The notes: generated by a model not told the origin, from the letters alone. DNA of 45,677 nucleotides from Mucilaginibacter sp. (GCA_028288085.1 JAQBOK010000276.1:1-45677), one strand, 5' to 3'; counted from the first letter of the stretch, positions 8,199 through 19,556 are shown. Translations and numbers: made by a program.

Positions 8199-11100
8199 AT
8201 TGGAGCAACAATTTTAAATTAATACCAAAATTGGTGAACGCGGTATTAAATGTTTGTGAAGTATATGGCCTGGTAATATTAGAGTCGTAGAATAAGCTCA
8301 GGTTGAAGCGCTGGCTGATCACATAATCTATTGAAGGACGATAGGTAATGTTTTGTGCACCTGATGAGACTTCTGCACCCGGCACATCTGCCTGGTAGAT
8401 CAGTGTTTTATTATCACGCAAGGAGAAATCAATTTTAAAAGTCATATCATTATTCAACTTAGCGCCATTAAATAATCCAAATGGGAACCTGAAGTTTTTG
8501 GTTTTATAACCAAATCCAAAAACCACTATATTTTCATTTTGCTCGGCCAGCTGGCTGTTTGACAGGCTCAGGCTTAATGTTCTTGTTTGCCTGTATTCCA
8601 CGTTAGCGGTTACGTTATTTTTAAACCGCACATCTATACCCAGCAATGGAACAAACTGCTCGAAAATAGTGACCGATGAAAACTGGTAAAAAGGCAAAAA
8701 GTCACTGTTCTCATCTCTCGAACTTACATGCCCATTGGTTTCCTGGTACTGTAATAAAGAGCTGTAATTACCTACCGTGTAGGTAGACCGATAACCATCC
8801 CTTATGTCAACGGATTCGAAAAGATCGCTAAAAAATGGAATACGGCTTAATCCGTTATACGTGATCTGCCAGTTAGGGATAGGAATATTGGGGAACCCAC
8901 CAAGTCCAACATTCGCGGCACTTTTGCCAGTGTACGCAGCCAGGAATGCGGGCACTACCACATTTTGTGAATTTGGCCCATAGCCGTCAGAATAATTGCC
9001 GATCTGCGAAATAGAGTTGGGGTTTTGTTTTCCAAGCCTTTGCGAAATGATAGACCTATCGCTTAAAAATTTGTTAAAAACACCGGAGGAATTGTCAACC
9101 CCGCTCACTTTTGAAAACGCGGTGGCAAGCGAAAAATAAGAAATACTATAATCGCCAGTTGTGGTTGGAGTTAAATTCTCGAAACTATTGGTGGTTGGTA
9201 AAAATTTAAAATTAGTTTGATAACTGTTATCCTGCGTTTTAAAAGCGATCAGTTCAATTCTAAAATCCTTGAATGGCTCCAGCGTTCCTTTAAAGTGCAA
9301 GTCTTCATTCAAAGTTCTAACATACAATTGATTTTGAAGCGTATCCGTAGTGATCCATCCGCGCGCTACGGCTTTTGGCCTTATATCAGCCTGGCTGCCC
9401 AACAAAAACCCTATTCCCGGAGCATTGTAATTAAAATCCTCGCCAAAATAGCTCGAATTAGGCAAATAGCCCGGTAAAAACGTGCCATCAGTGCGTGTAT
9501 AAGCAGCACTCAGACTCTTAATACTTGTTAAAACCCCAAGCAAAACTTTTCCAATGCCGCTATTGTCGTCATCCTTACCGTGTGTGGTTGCACGTTTTAA
9601 AAAGGGGAATTTATTATAGAATGCGGTAAAATTAAGTGAAGGATTTAATTGGATAGTACGCGAGTTTTGTATACTGTTACCAACGTTAAAAGCCGGATCA
9701 TTTATGGCAAATAACGGTTGTGCCTGCCATGTAAAATGTGTACTGTACCGCGCTATCAGGGTTGTCCAGTCCATAAATGGAAGTTTGTTGACAGGTACTG
9801 TATAGTTGAAGGTTAAGGTGTGGTTATAATTAGTTGTACGCCCAAGATGTAATATATTATTCCAAAGCGTATCCCGTTTCAGGCCGTTAAGACGTCCTGC
9901 AGGCTCATCAACTGTGGCCAGGTTGGTGGCATCAATATCCAATGTTAAGGATTTAGTCAGGTTCCATCCCAGGCCATACACTGTTGTTATATTAAAGGTT
10001 TTATTAAAAGTGGTGGGTATGGCAATTAAGTTCGTCGGATCGTTGTTCCTTAGCGTATTTTCAGAATAAAAACGATCGAAATTAATGCTGTAATTTAACC
10101 TTGAAGGCATCAGGCTGAAATTAATATCCCGTATAACGGCCAATAGATTATTCTTTATTACTTTATCAAAAGGACTGTAATATTTAGGTTGATTGGTATA
10201 ATTATAAGCCAAAGAAACATGATATGTTTTTTCAAAATCACTAAGTGTAGTAAAATCATGGTGATCATATTCTGTATAAGAATAGGTAGCATTAAGGTTT
10301 TCAATATCCCACACATTGCTTGGCGCCGAAGAATTTGTTTTGGCCTTGTGAACATTGGTTAGGTTGATACTCTTCCTGACCGTATAGTCTTCCGCAGCAT
10401 TTTGTATTGAATCCCTTTGTTTTGTACTTGTAGCACTTCTTAGTGTTTGCTTTAGTTCGATGTCTGGCTGAGCAGGATCATATTCCGGCGTGCTTATTTG
10501 CGAAGAAACATTTACATAAAGCGGGATATGGACACCGCTCTTTTCCGGGAAAAATTTGCCTAACTCCATATTGCCGGATATATCATAGGTTTTATTATCA
10601 CTTAGGCTGCGGTCGCTTAATCTCGAGTCAAGCGTGCCAAAACCAACCGTAGTTTTAGTGCCCGATACCGTAACGGTGGCAAAATCAGCCAGTTTTGCAT
10701 CAAGTCGTCCTGTAGCTGCCCATCCGCCGGTGTTGTCAAAATCGGTTAACCGTAATTCATCAAACCAAACAATTCCAGATTTGTCAAGCCCATCATCAAC
10801 ACCTGTAGTTGAGCTATTTTTAAATGGATTACGCACTCCCAGCATCACAGTTGCCAGACGGCTCAGGTCGGGCTGTCCTTTTATGGTAATTTTATTATGC
10901 CCGTCTATTAGGGTATAGGGCACATTTAAGGGCCATGGCTGCCCATTAAGTTTGGCATTGTTACGCGCAAGCTTAGCATTGGTCAGCAGGGAAAGTTGCA
11001 GGTCGAGTTCATTTACAGCGGGCCAAATCGAATTAGGATCGCCGGTGCCGGGTTGAGTAACCTTCATAGGTATTTCGTACTCATAATAATTATCTACATA

Positions 11101-14100
11101 ATCTATTCCCAGCCTGATGAAAGCGCTCAAATCATTGTCTTTCAACTGGGTACCTTCGGCATGTATAAACATTTGTAACCGCTTATATTTCCGCAGATCA
11201 TTATTAAATGTTTTAAATGCCGATCTTGAATAGCCATCACGCAGGTTGGTGATATTTAAAGAAAGCGATTGCTCATTTAATTTTGTATTGGTTTGCAGGT
11301 TATTATAGTTTTGCTGCCGTTGGATACCCGGTGGCACCACATAAGGTATGGGGGTGCGGTTACCATTTTCCTCAATATTTACAGTTTCTACATCCAATAC
11401 AGAATTATCCAGCGGTGGGTTTACTATTGCCGGATCTGCAATTACATTAGCCGGATTATTCTCGATATTAAATGCACGCCACTCGCCTCTTACTAATTGC
11501 AATGATGCAAAACGCAATATAGATGTATCAGCAAAATCGGTCATGAACATTCGTATAAACCGGATAGATTTGAAATCCTGGATATTCCCGACTGCCGTTT
11601 TTTGATCACTATTGATAGGAATACGAAACTGGTACCAGGTAACAGCTGTTGTTTGTCCGTTGGGAAGCTTCACCTGCGAGGTAACTTTATCATTTACAAA
11701 GTTTTTACCAACTACCAGGTCCTGCGGCCGGATTGACACATGGTATTGAAAATACTCATCATCCTGATTCATATTATTGTCCCGGTCAATATCTTCTGCA
11801 TCCGGTAAAGAGGTGGATGCCGACGTTGCAATCCCGAGGGCGGCCTGCGATTGTTCCGAGGTTTTGGAGTTGCTTTCCGTTCCGTTATACATACTATAAC
11901 GCTGCAAAATACCGGCTTTTGCCTGGTCAAGCAAAGGGCCCTGGTAGTATTGATAGTCATCTGATGAAGGGTCATTAACAAAACTGCTGCCAGCCTGTGA
12001 GTTCACCCTATTTTTAACCTGTTGCACTACATTAGCAAACTTTGTCCTTTCATCAGCATCATCCAATCCATCAAGGCCAACATCCTGCAAAACACGGGCA
12101 CTGGGGTTATTGTCAAATGCATTTACAACAGGCTGTAATTTAGAAACCCTTCCCCATACTGTGGTATCAACCTGGCTGGCATCACCATTTACCGGCAAAG
12201 CGTTCTCCAGGCTTTTCCTGCCATCCTTTAATATATCTTCAGATATATTGCCCAAATTAAAATACAGATCGCCTCCTTGTGAGTTTGGTTTGGTAATAAA
12301 GGGATCCATTACCCAAAATTCAATATATTGAACATTTAACGATTCAAAATCATTAGTGGATATGCCGCGGAACATACCGCCCCAACGAGTTTTTGGAGCC
12401 GTCAAAGTGCCATCACTATTAATGTCTGCAGTGGTATAGTTATACGGACCGCGAATGGTTGGGTAAAAAGCCAGGTCGAGAGTAGGCAGGCTTAAAGGCT
12501 GCCCTGTAACTGATTGTTTATAAGGAAATACTTCTGTTTCTAATACCTCACGTACATAAGGGTTTGAGAGTTCAGTACGGCTAACCGGGATTGTTCCGCC
12601 GCTATAAAATATAGGGTCGATATTATAAAAGGCGAGCCTGGCGCGGTTATAACCATAGCTGAGGTTATCAAATGCCAGGGACTCTTTAAATTGCAGCGGT
12701 GTGCCGGAAATTTGCCAGGTTGAAGCACTTTTAATATCAATGACCGACTGGCTGCTTTCAAAATCATCAAGGTATGAAGTGCCATTTTTTGAACCTGCAA
12801 AGTTTAATGCACTTGGGCTGCCAGGCAACAACTGGGCAAACTCCCCATTAAAGCTAATGGACGACGGAACTTTAGTAGTAATCAGCGGTATCTTATTAAC
12901 CAGCCTGGTCAACAATCTTGAAGGGGAGTTATAATTAACATCAAACCCATAAATGGTATTTGATATCGACTCCTGCCCAATAACTTCATTTTGCGAAATC
13001 GGCTGTTCGGACAAATGCATTACTGTAGCACCCAAGGCCAGTTTATCATTCACCTGGTAATCAAACCGTGAACCAAAAAGAGATTTCTGCTGTACGCCAA
13101 ACAACTCATTATTTTCAAGATTAACTGTAATAGGCTGACCTGATGAAAGTAAGGCCTGGTTAATGATCCTGATCCGCCCTGCACTATAGTCAACTGTAAA
13201 ATCGTTGCCCTCCTGTAACTTAACGGTCCCGGCAGTAACAATTACAGAGCCTTGCGGAATATTAGTGGCATTCAACTGGTATTCAGATCCTCCCTGCGAA
13301 GTATAAGTTCCCTTAATCAGATACCTGTTTAACTGCGGAAAAAATTGCTGTGCTATAGTTTTAGTCGAATCGTATATCGGCTGATAAACGTACCTCTTAA
13401 TAAGATCCTGTTCGCCCGGATCAAACTGCTTAGCAAGATCAGACCCGAATGGTTCAAGAACCGGAAACATGATCCGTCCGTTTTGTGAATCTATAGTTAT
13501 TCCCTCCAGGTAGTCAAAATAACCATCAGGCTGCTTGTTATTTTGTACGTCGAGATTATCCAGGTCTGTCAATTGTATCCAAAGTTTGCTTTTGGTATGG
13601 AGGCCTTCGTCCATAATAGGTTTTGCGATGCCCGATTTTTCATCAAGACGCGATATGCTTAGCTTAAAGTTTGTAGGACTGATTTGAAATGCACCAAGAG
13701 AATAGATGTTTTTCATCATCAATTTCCATGTTGGCAGATTGGTTTTTAACAATGAGTTTTTAAGCAGCTTTACATACAATACTTTCGGTGTATTTGGGTC
13801 AACCGGAACATCAGTGGAGAATTCGCCCACCTGGTATTGCGCTCCATTTACTGTATATTGGTAAGCTACGGCAAGTACCTCATCATTATTTAAAGGATAA
13901 TTAAGCGAAACATAACCTAACTGCGGATGTAGGGTAAATTCCTTATCGGTTAATTTGCGTGCATAAGTTAACTTGGCATAGTTATCATTACCTCCACTAG
14001 ACTGGAAGTAACTAACCACAGTATTTGAATTGGTTTGCCGTGCGGTGGCCGGCAAATTCTTTAATAGGGAGTTTGATTGCTGCAAAAATCCCGGCCCCGA

Positions 14101-15249
14101 GAACCCCGCAGGTAAACCGCTAAAACCGGCGCCCCCCTGTATCAAAGTCTTATTATAGGGCTTGTTTTCGCCCAAGTCCATAAAAGCAAGTATGTCGCGC
14201 GAATTGGTGGTGCTATTTACCCTGTTGGTAACCCAAACTTCGATCTTTGTAATATTTATATTTGAACTGATGATGGGTATATTAGCAAGCGCCTTATTAT
14301 AATTATCGCGGAAATACTGCGATAAAAAGTAGTGTTTGTTCGCTTCGTAATCCGCAGGCGTCAAACTAAAATTGCCTTGCTGTGCCCCATTGGTAATGGT
14401 TATTGTTTTTGATTGTGAGCGCTGTTGCGACAGAATGCTGGTTACATTTAGCTTGCCAAACTTTAATTTGGTTTTTATACCAAACAATGCCTGTGTGCCT
14501 GTAATGAGTGTGGTATTTAGCGGAAAGCTGACAGTACCCACCTCAATTTTCTGTATTATCTCATCAGGGGTACCTGTATAATCAAGTTTTATCTGGTTTT
14601 CAAACTGGAACTGGGCGTCGGTATTATAATTGGTGGATATTTTTAACTTATCACCAATGGAACCGGTCAAATTCATTTGAATACGCTGGTCAAAATTGAA
14701 ATTAAACTGGGTGCGTTGTTTGGTATTATATAATGGGTTTTGGTTACTATTGATCTGGCCTGCCATAATCATTTCGGCAGATCCCTGTGGCCTTATGGCG
14801 ATAGTTGAGCTACCGAAAATCTGTTCAAAAGTATGGCTGCGTATCTGCAACGGCGGAATAAAGCCTGCCTGTTGCGACTGATAAGCATAGTTGTCTGCCA
14901 GTTGTTTAAAATAGATGCGCTCGTCCTCTTTTTCCTTTAGCTGTAAATATTCAGTAAAAGTAAGGTAACGCGGTGGCCTGTATAGCAAATTGCCTACACG
15001 TTCATACAGAATATACTGGTTGGTAACTGCATTATATTCAACAGTACGAATAAGGTTTGGCGGATCGGCATCAAAAACACCTTCCCGCATGCGATAACTT
15101 CTTGATTCAGACGTGTTAAAAGGGGATTTAACGGTTAATGAGTCCTTTTTTGCTCCGGCTGACTGTTGTGCAAAAGCATTGCCAAAACCGCAAAATGCAG
15201 AAATCAACAATGCATTTATAATAACTTTGGAGGTAAAAGTTCTAATCAA
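8197..15249 (-). CDS. sprA: T9SS outer-membrane translocon protein SprA
   Basis: A 2350-residue protein with an N-terminal signal peptide (residues ~1-28, ending AFA-Q). It resembles SprA/Sov, the giant beta-barrel through which the type IX secretion system exports cargo across the outer membrane and which is needed for gliding in gliding species. Its length matches the family (about 2300-2500 residues). Long beta-strand-rich regions fill the protein, and the end 'FGINLKLLLQ' looks like a terminal barrel strand. It is the last gene of a probable maeB - ruvA - sprA operon, 24 bp after ruvA, and this order recurs in Bacteroidota. The stop codon lies inside the terminator stem. No T9SS partners (PorV, GldK-N) lie in this window. 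Confidence 0.96.
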   Translation of the reverse strand: MIRTFTSKVIINALLISAFCGFGNAFAQQSAGAKKDSLTVKSPFNTSESRSYRMREGVFDADPPNLIRTVEYNAVTNQYILYERVGNLLYRPPRYLTFTEYLQLKEKEDERIYFKQLADNYAYQSQQAGFIPPLQIRSHTFEQIFGSSTIAIRPQGSAEMIMAGQINSNQNPLYNTKQRTQFNFNFDQRIQMNLTGSIGDKLKISTNYNTDAQFQFENQIKLDYTGTPDEIIQKIEVGTVSFPLNTTLITGTQALFGIKTKLKFGKLNVTSILSQQRSQSKTITITNGAQQGNFSLTPADYEANKHYFLSQYFRDNYNKALANIPIISSNINITKIEVWVTNRVNSTTNSRDILAFMDLGENKPYNKTLIQGGAGFSGLPAGFSGPGFLQQSNSLLKNLPATARQTNSNTVVSYFQSSGGNDNYAKLTYARKLTDKEFTLHPQLGYVSLNYPLNNDEVLAVAYQYTVNGAQYQVGEFSTDVPVDPNTPKVLYVKLLKNSLLKTNLPTWKLMMKNIYSLGAFQISPTNFKLSISRLDEKSGIAKPIMDEGLHTKSKLWIQLTDLDNLDVQNNKQPDGYFDYLEGITIDSQNGRIMFPVLEPFGSDLAKQFDPGEQDLIKRYVYQPIYDSTKTIAQQFFPQLNRYLIKGTYTSQGGSEYQLNATNIPQGSVIVTAGTVKLQEGNDFTVDYSAGRIRIINQALLSSGQPITVNLENNELFGVQQKSLFGSRFDYQVNDKLALGATVMHLSEQPISQNEVIGQESISNTIYGFDVNYNSPSRLLTRLVNKIPLITTKVPSSISFNGEFAQLLPGSPSALNFAGSKNGTSYLDDFESSQSVIDIKSASTWQISGTPLQFKESLAFDNLSYGYNRARLAFYNIDPIFYSGGTIPVSRTELSNPYVREVLETEVFPYKQSVTGQPLSLPTLDLAFYPTIRGPYNYTTADINSDGTLTAPKTRWGGMFRGISTNDFESLNVQYIEFWVMDPFITKPNSQGGDLYFNLGNISEDILKDGRKSLENALPVNGDASQVDTTVWGRVSKLQPVVNAFDNNPSARVLQDVGLDGLDDADERTKFANVVQQVKNRVNSQAGSSFVNDPSSDDYQYYQGPLLDQAKAGILQRYSMYNGTESNSKTSEQSQAALGIATSASTSLPDAEDIDRDNNMNQDDEYFQYHVSIRPQDLVVGKNFVNDKVTSQVKLPNGQTTAVTWYQFRIPINSDQKTAVGNIQDFKSIRFIRMFMTDFADTSILRFASLQLVRGEWRAFNIENNPANVIADPAIVNPPLDNSVLDVETVNIEENGNRTPIPYVVPPGIQRQQNYNNLQTNTKLNEQSLSLNITNLRDGYSRSAFKTFNNDLRKYKRLQMFIHAEGTQLKDNDLSAFIRLGIDYVDNYYEYEIPMKVTQPGTGDPNSIWPAVNELDLQLSLLTNAKLARNNAKLNGQPWPLNVPYTLIDGHNKITIKGQPDLSRLATVMLGVRNPFKNSSTTGVDDGLDKSGIVWFDELRLTDFDNTGGWAATGRLDAKLADFATVTVSGTKTTVGFGTLDSRLSDRSLSDNKTYDISGNMELGKFFPEKSGVHIPLYVNVSSQISTPEYDPAQPDIELKQTLRSATSTKQRDSIQNAAEDYTVRKSINLTNVHKAKTNSSAPSNVWDIENLNATYSYTEYDHHDFTTLSDFEKTYHVSLAYNYTNQPKYYSPFDKVIKNNLLAVIRDINFSLMPSRLNYSINFDRFYSENTLRNNDPTNLIAIPTTFNKTFNITTVYGLGWNLTKSLTLDIDATNLATVDEPAGRLNGLKRDTLWNNILHLGRTTNYNHTLTFNYTVPVNKLPFMDWTTLIARYSTHFTWQAQPLFAINDPAFNVGNSIQNSRTIQLNPSLNFTAFYNKFPFLKRATTHGKDDDNSGIGKVLLGVLTSIKSLSAAYTRTDGTFLPGYLPNSSYFGEDFNYNAPGIGFLLGSQADIRPKAVARGWITTDTLQNQLYVRTLNEDLHFKGTLEPFKDFRIELIAFKTQDNSYQTNFKFLPTTNSFENLTPTTTGDYSISYFSLATAFSKVSGVDNSSGVFNKFLSDRSIISQRLGKQNPNSISQIGNYSDGYGPNSQNVVVPAFLAAYTGKSAANVGLGGFPNIPIPNWQITYNGLSRIPFFSDLFESVDIRDGYRSTYTVGNYSSLLQYQETNGHVSSRDENSDFLPFYQFSSVTIFEQFVPLLGIDVRFKNNVTANVEYRQTRTLSLSLSNSQLAEQNENIVVFGFGYKTKNFRFPFGLFNGAKLNNDMTFKIDFSLRDNKTLIYQADVPGAEVSSGAQNITYRPSIDYVISQRFNLSLFYDSNITRPYTSQTFNTAFTNFGINLKLLLQ

Positions 15250-15273
15250 GAGATAACGGAAAAATATACGTAA

Positions 15274-15858
15274 TTATAAGCTTTTTAGTGCAGATTTAAT
15301 TAGTTGTTCAACAGTTAAATCACCACTATTTTTATTTAATTCCTGCTCCAGCACTTTCTCAACAGCGTTACGTGCAAAGCCCAACATAACCAGGGCAGAA
15401 AAGGCTTCATCTTTAACCGTTTTATTTAACGGCATCGAAATAAGCGTATCCGGGCCTTCCTTTCGTAGTTTATCCTGTAGTTCCAAAATAAGGCGCTGTG
15501 CCGATTTAGGGCCAATACCTTTTATACGTTGTATCAAAGGAACGTCCCCTTTTACAATAGCGGCCTGTATCTCATCAGGGGTAATAGAGGAAAGTATCAT
15601 ACGCCCGGTATTGGGGCCGATACCTGAAACAGATACCAGGTGAAGGAACAAACGGCGTTCGCCCTCGTCAAAAAAGCCATATAAAGTATGTCCGTCTTCT
15701 TTTACATGCAACCATGTAAACAACTTGCACCGCTCAGCATTGCCAAGCTTTGAATAAGTGTTTAATGATATATTGATGTGGTACCCAACACCACCTGCAT
15801 CTATCACCACATACGAAGGGCTTTTATAAGCCAATTTTCCATCAATATAAGCGTACAT
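15274..15858 (-). CDS. ruvA: Holliday junction helicase subunit RuvA
   Basis: A 194-residue RuvA of normal length. The N-terminal OB fold begins MYAYIDGKLAYKSP. Two helix-hairpin-helix motifs follow (VSGIGPNTGRMIL and IKGIGPKSAQRLI), then a flexible linker and the C-terminal RuvB-binding domain with 'DEAFSALVMLGF'. RuvA tetramers bind four-way junctions and load the RuvB motor for branch migration. It starts 15 bp after maeB and ends 24 bp before sprA, so it shares their transcript. Confidence 0.97.
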   Translation of the reverse strand: MYAYIDGKLAYKSPSYVVIDAGGVGYHINISLNTYSKLGNAERCKLFTWLHVKEDGHTLYGFFDEGERRLFLHLVSVSGIGPNTGRMILSSITPDEIQAAIVKGDVPLIQRIKGIGPKSAQRLILELQDKLRKEGPDTLISMPLNKTVKDEAFSALVMLGFARNAVEKVLEQELNKNSGDLTVEQLIKSALKSL

Positions 15859-15873
15859 TTTATTTTTTTGTTA

Positions 15874-18180
15874 TTAGCTACGTGTACGGGAAATAACGTT
15901 TTGGGTTTCGTTTTGGGCCTTTTCCTGCGCGTCAACAACAGCTATGGTAACCATATTAACTATTTCCCTTACGGAGCTGCCTAACTGCAAAACATGGACA
16001 GATTTTTTTAGCCCCAGTAATATTGGGCCAACAGCCTCTGCATCACCAATCTCCTGCAATAGTTTATATGCAATATTACCTGATTCAAGATTGGGGAAAA
16101 CCAATGTGTTAGCCGGAGCACCATTTAAAATAGAAAATGGAAAATTATCAGCAAGCAGATGCGAATTCAAAGCGAAATTGGCCTGCATATCCCCGTCAAC
16201 CAATATCTCCGGATATTTTTCATGCAGTATACGTACGGTTTCTCTTGTTTTTAAAGGTATGGGCCCTTCATTTGAACCGAAGTTGGAATAAGATAGCACC
16301 GCTATACGGGGCTTAATATTAAATTGCTTAACAGAGCGATCTATTAATACCGTAATATCAACCAGTTCCTGCACTGTAGGGTCTACATTAACTGTTGCAT
16401 CCCCAATAAATACAGGGCCTTTTTTAGTAATCATCATATACATACCAGCAACCCGGTTCACCCCTTCTTCTGTTCCAATAATCTGGAGCGCTGGCTTAAC
16501 CGTTGTAACATAGTCCTTTGTTAATCCCGAGATCAATGCATCGGCCTGACCAAATTGCACCATACAGGCCCCATAATAATTACGTTGGGTTAGCATCTTC
16601 CTGGCCTCGGATAAAGTGACACCTCTACGCTGACGTTTATTATATATATACTCAGCATATTCATTAAAATGTTCACACTCCTCGCGCGGATCAATAATAT
16701 GGATATCTTCCAAATCCAGGTCGCTCTCCTTTATGATCCTTTTTATTCTTGCCATATTGCCAAGTAATATTGGGGTAGCTATCCCTTCCTCCTTAACAAT
16801 TTGAGCGGCCTTTAAAATTTTGTAATTATCGGCCTCGGCAAAAACCACCCGTTTAGGGTTTTGCTTCGCTTTATTGGCAATGTTTCTTAACAGCCTGTCA
16901 TCGGCTCCTATTCTTAGTCTTAGCTGTTCACTATAAGCATCCCAATCAGTAATGATCTTACGCGCTACGCCCGAGTCTATTGCCGCCTTTGCAACAGCAG
17001 ATGAGACTTCGGTAATCAATCGTTGATCCATAGGTTTGGGAATGATATAATCTCTCCCAAATTTGAGATTTTGAGTATTATAGGCCAAGTTAACCGCCTC
17101 GGGTACCGGCTTTTTGGCCATTTCGGCTATCGCCTTAACCGCCGCTATTTTCATTTCCTCGTTAATGGCTGTCGCACGCACATCAAGTGCGCCTCTAAAA
17201 ATGTAGGGAAAGCCCAATACATTATTTACCTGGTTAGGAAAATCGGCCCGGCCGGTAGCCATTAGTATATCTTTACGCGCTTTGATAGCTTCATCATAGT
17301 CTATTTCGGGCACGGGATTGGCCATTGCAAAAACGATGGGATTTTTGGCCATCTGCTTCAGCATATCTTGTGTAACTACATTTCCTGCCGAAAGACCAAT
17401 AAAAACATCCGCCCCTTTCATGGCATCGGCAAGGGTTTTAATATCCTTACGCTCTGTAGCAAACTGTAACCGGATTTCATCCAGATCAGTACGACCGGGG
17501 GTTATTAAACCATTGATGTCAAACATCACCAGGTTCTCTTTTTTAACTCCTAATGTAAGATATATTTTTGAGCAGGATACAGCCGCGGCCCCAGCCCCGT
17601 TAACAACCATTTTTATCCTGTCGAGCTTTTTACCCTGTATCTCGCAGGCATTTATCAAAGCTGCACCCGATATAATGGCTGTACCATGCTGGTCATCGTG
17701 CATTACGGGTATTTTCATTTCCGCTTTTAGCCTCCGCTCTATCTCAAAGCAGGTGGGAGCCGAAATATCCTCCAGGTTAATGCCACCGAACGTAGGCTCA
17801 AGCGCTTTAACAATGGCTACAAATTCATCAACTGTTTTGGCATTTACCTCCAAGTCAAAAACATCAATATCAGCATAAATTTTAAACAAAAGGCCTTTAC
17901 CTTCCATTACCGGCTTGCTTGCTTCGGGACCTATATTTCCCAAACCTAATACTGCAGTACCATTGGTGATAACACCTACCAGGTTGCCTTTAGCGGTATA
18001 TTTATATACATCGTCCACATTTTCGGCAATGCGTAAACATGGTTCTGCAACGCCGGGCGAATAAGCAAGTGTCAAGTCACGCTGCGAATTAGTTGGCTTT
18101 GTAGGTACTACCTGTATTTTACCGGGTCGGCCATTTGCATGGTAATCCAGTGCATCTTGTTTACGGTTGGGTTTATTCAT
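15874..18180 (-). CDS. maeB: NADP-dependent malic enzyme with C-terminal phosphotransacetylase-like domain
   Basis: A 768-residue MaeB-type protein. Residues ~1-430 form the malic enzyme: the malate-binding segment with '[13 protein letters not shown]', '[12 protein letters not shown]', the metal-site region '[11 protein letters not shown]', and the nucleotide-binding turn GAGAAA. It converts malate to pyruvate, CO2 and NADPH. Residues ~430-768 are a phosphate acetyltransferase-like domain ('[16 protein letters not shown]'). In characterised MaeB proteins this part is regulatory and binds acetyl-CoA; whether it is inactive here cannot be told. It is the first gene of the maeB - ruvA - sprA unit and has a TAATTTTG box just upstream. 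Confidence 0.97.
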   Translation of the reverse strand: MNKPNRKQDALDYHANGRPGKIQVVPTKPTNSQRDLTLAYSPGVAEPCLRIAENVDDVYKYTAKGNLVGVITNGTAVLGLGNIGPEASKPVMEGKGLLFKIYADIDVFDLEVNAKTVDEFVAIVKALEPTFGGINLEDISAPTCFEIERRLKAEMKIPVMHDDQHGTAIISGAALINACEIQGKKLDRIKMVVNGAGAAAVSCSKIYLTLGVKKENLVMFDINGLITPGRTDLDEIRLQFATERKDIKTLADAMKGADVFIGLSAGNVVTQDMLKQMAKNPIVFAMANPVPEIDYDEAIKARKDILMATGRADFPNQVNNVLGFPYIFRGALDVRATAINEEMKIAAVKAIAEMAKKPVPEAVNLAYNTQNLKFGRDYIIPKPMDQRLITEVSSAVAKAAIDSGVARKIITDWDAYSEQLRLRIGADDRLLRNIANKAKQNPKRVVFAEADNYKILKAAQIVKEEGIATPILLGNMARIKRIIKESDLDLEDIHIIDPREECEHFNEYAEYIYNKRQRRGVTLSEARKMLTQRNYYGACMVQFGQADALISGLTKDYVTTVKPALQIIGTEEGVNRVAGMYMMITKKGPVFIGDATVNVDPTVQELVDITVLIDRSVKQFNIKPRIAVLSYSNFGSNEGPIPLKTRETVRILHEKYPEILVDGDMQANFALNSHLLADNFPFSILNGAPANTLVFPNLESGNIAYKLLQEIGDAEAVGPILLGLKKSVHVLQLGSSVREIVNMVTIAVVDAQEKAQNETQNVISRTRS

Positions 18181-18198
18181 GATTTATAAATCAGCGCT

Positions 18199-18206
18199 CA
18201 AAATTA
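18199..18206 (-). promoter_or_regulatory. Putative -7 box of maeB (TAATTTTG)
   Basis: The minus-strand TAATTTTG fits TAnnTTTG and ends 18 nt before the maeB ATG. It lies just after the transglycosylase terminator, as expected for the promoter of a new unit. No convincing -33 TTG was found. Confidence 0.4.
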
Positions 18207-18228
18207 CAATTCTTTTTGGGCTGATATG

Positions 18229-18264
18229 AAAAAAGCCCGGTTCTTATTTTATTAAGAACCGGGC
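18229..18264 (-). terminator. Rho-independent terminator after the lytic transglycosylase gene
   Basis: On the minus strand a perfect 12-bp stem (GCCCGGTTCTTA / TAAGAACCGGGC, 18235-18246 with 18253-18264) and a 6-nt loop are followed by TTTTTT (18234-18229). It separates the transglycosylase gene from maeB on the same strand. Confidence 0.92.
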
Positions 18265-18284
18265 CTAAATATTTATTAATTCTA

Positions 18285-19556
18285 TTAGCTTTTGTTGATC
18301 TTAATCATCATTCCGGGCTTCAGATCTTCTTCCTTTAATCCATTCAGTTGCTTGATATCCTCCACGTTAGCACCGCTAAACTTATTAGCTATCACCGGGA
18401 GGGTATCGCCGGGCTGTACCCTATAGCTGATATAACTGCCAGCCGTATTTTTGTTTGATGCAGAAGATACTGTCTTACTTACAACATTATTAGCTGATGT
18501 TGCAGCTTCTTCCTTAGGATTTTCAACATGTACCACATATACCGAATTTGAAAAATCACCTTTTGATTTATTATACAATGCTGTAAATTTTCCCATAGAA
18601 GCTTGCGGCAATACCAATAAGCGTGGCGAAGTGGCTGTACCATTTACCACCTGCTGCACATAACCGGGGTTAAGAATAGCAAGCTGCGAAGGATTAATAT
18701 TTAAAGCTGATGATACACTGCTGAAAGAAACATATTTATCTATCGAAACAGTATCGGTCTTTACTGAAAAACTACAGCTCTGCGGAATAATATTATATTT
18801 TTTATGATAATTCATGATGTAAGCCATAGCAATGTAAGCCGGCACATATCCTCTTGTTTCAACCGGCAAATATTGGCGTATCGACCAAAAATCGTTAGCG
18901 CCTGCCAATTCTATCGCACGTATCACATTACTTTTACCGCAATTATAAGAAGCGATGGCCAAAAGCCAATCACCAAATTCCTGGTAAGCATCTTTTAAAT
19001 AGGCGGCAGCGGCATAGCTTGATTGTACAGGGTCACGGCGCTCATCCACGTAGCCATCCATAGTGAGGCCATAGGTGCGGGCTGTGGTAGACATAAATTG
19101 CCATGGACCAGTAGCGCCCACTCTTGACACCGCATAGGGGTTAAGCTGAGATTCTACTATTGACAAATATTCTATCTCTTCAGGAATTCCAGCTTCCTGG
19201 AAAGCTTTTTCATAAATAGGAAAGTAATATTTGGACAGGCCTAAAACACGGCCAATTTCATAACGACGACCAGATAAATACAGATCTATATAGCTTTGTA
19301 CGTATTCATTATAGTCAAGCGGCACATCCTTTTGGATAGAATCCAGGCGACGCTTGTATAAATTATTTTGATACGCACTGATGGGCGCCGGGGTTGTAAC
19401 GGGCACCATAATTGTATCAACCATAGCTTTTTGCAACAAAGCATTAGCCTGCATCGCCTGCGATACCGTACGGGATGAGTCGGAAGTTAAAAGGGGAGCA
19501 GCTTTGACAATTTGTGATAAAACCAGGAAGATAACACACGTAATTAATCTCTTCAT
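18285..19556 (-). CDS. Lytic murein transglycosylase (SLT domain) with LysM
   Basis: A 423-residue exported MltD-like enzyme. The signal peptide spans residues 1-19. The SLT goose-lysozyme-type domain covers roughly residues 105-240: catalytic Glu135 in 'LSIVESQLNPYAVS', then 'GATGPWQFMSTTARTYGL', and 'ASYNCGKSNV'. A weaker LysM-like segment lies near residues 265-320 and a clear C-terminal LysM at about 372-422 ('YRVQPGDTLPVIANKF'). It cleaves peptidoglycan glycan strands with formation of 1,6-anhydro ends, while LysM binds the wall. It follows gatA on the same strand after 60 bp and is closed by a strong terminator. The link with gatA is probably only positional. Confidence 0.94.
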   Translation of the reverse strand: MKRLITCVIFLVLSQIVKAAPLLTSDSSRTVSQAMQANALLQKAMVDTIMVPVTTPAPISAYQNNLYKRRLDSIQKDVPLDYNEYVQSYIDLYLSGRRYEIGRVLGLSKYYFPIYEKAFQEAGIPEEIEYLSIVESQLNPYAVSRVGATGPWQFMSTTARTYGLTMDGYVDERRDPVQSSYAAAAYLKDAYQEFGDWLLAIASYNCGKSNVIRAIELAGANDFWSIRQYLPVETRGYVPAYIAMAYIMNYHKKYNIIPQSCSFSVKTDTVSIDKYVSFSSVSSALNINPSQLAILNPGYVQQVVNGTATSPRLLVLPQASMGKFTALYNKSKGDFSNSVYVVHVENPKEEAATSANNVVSKTVSSASNKNTAGSYISYRVQPGDTLPVIANKFSGANVEDIKQLNGLKEEDLKPGMMIKINKS

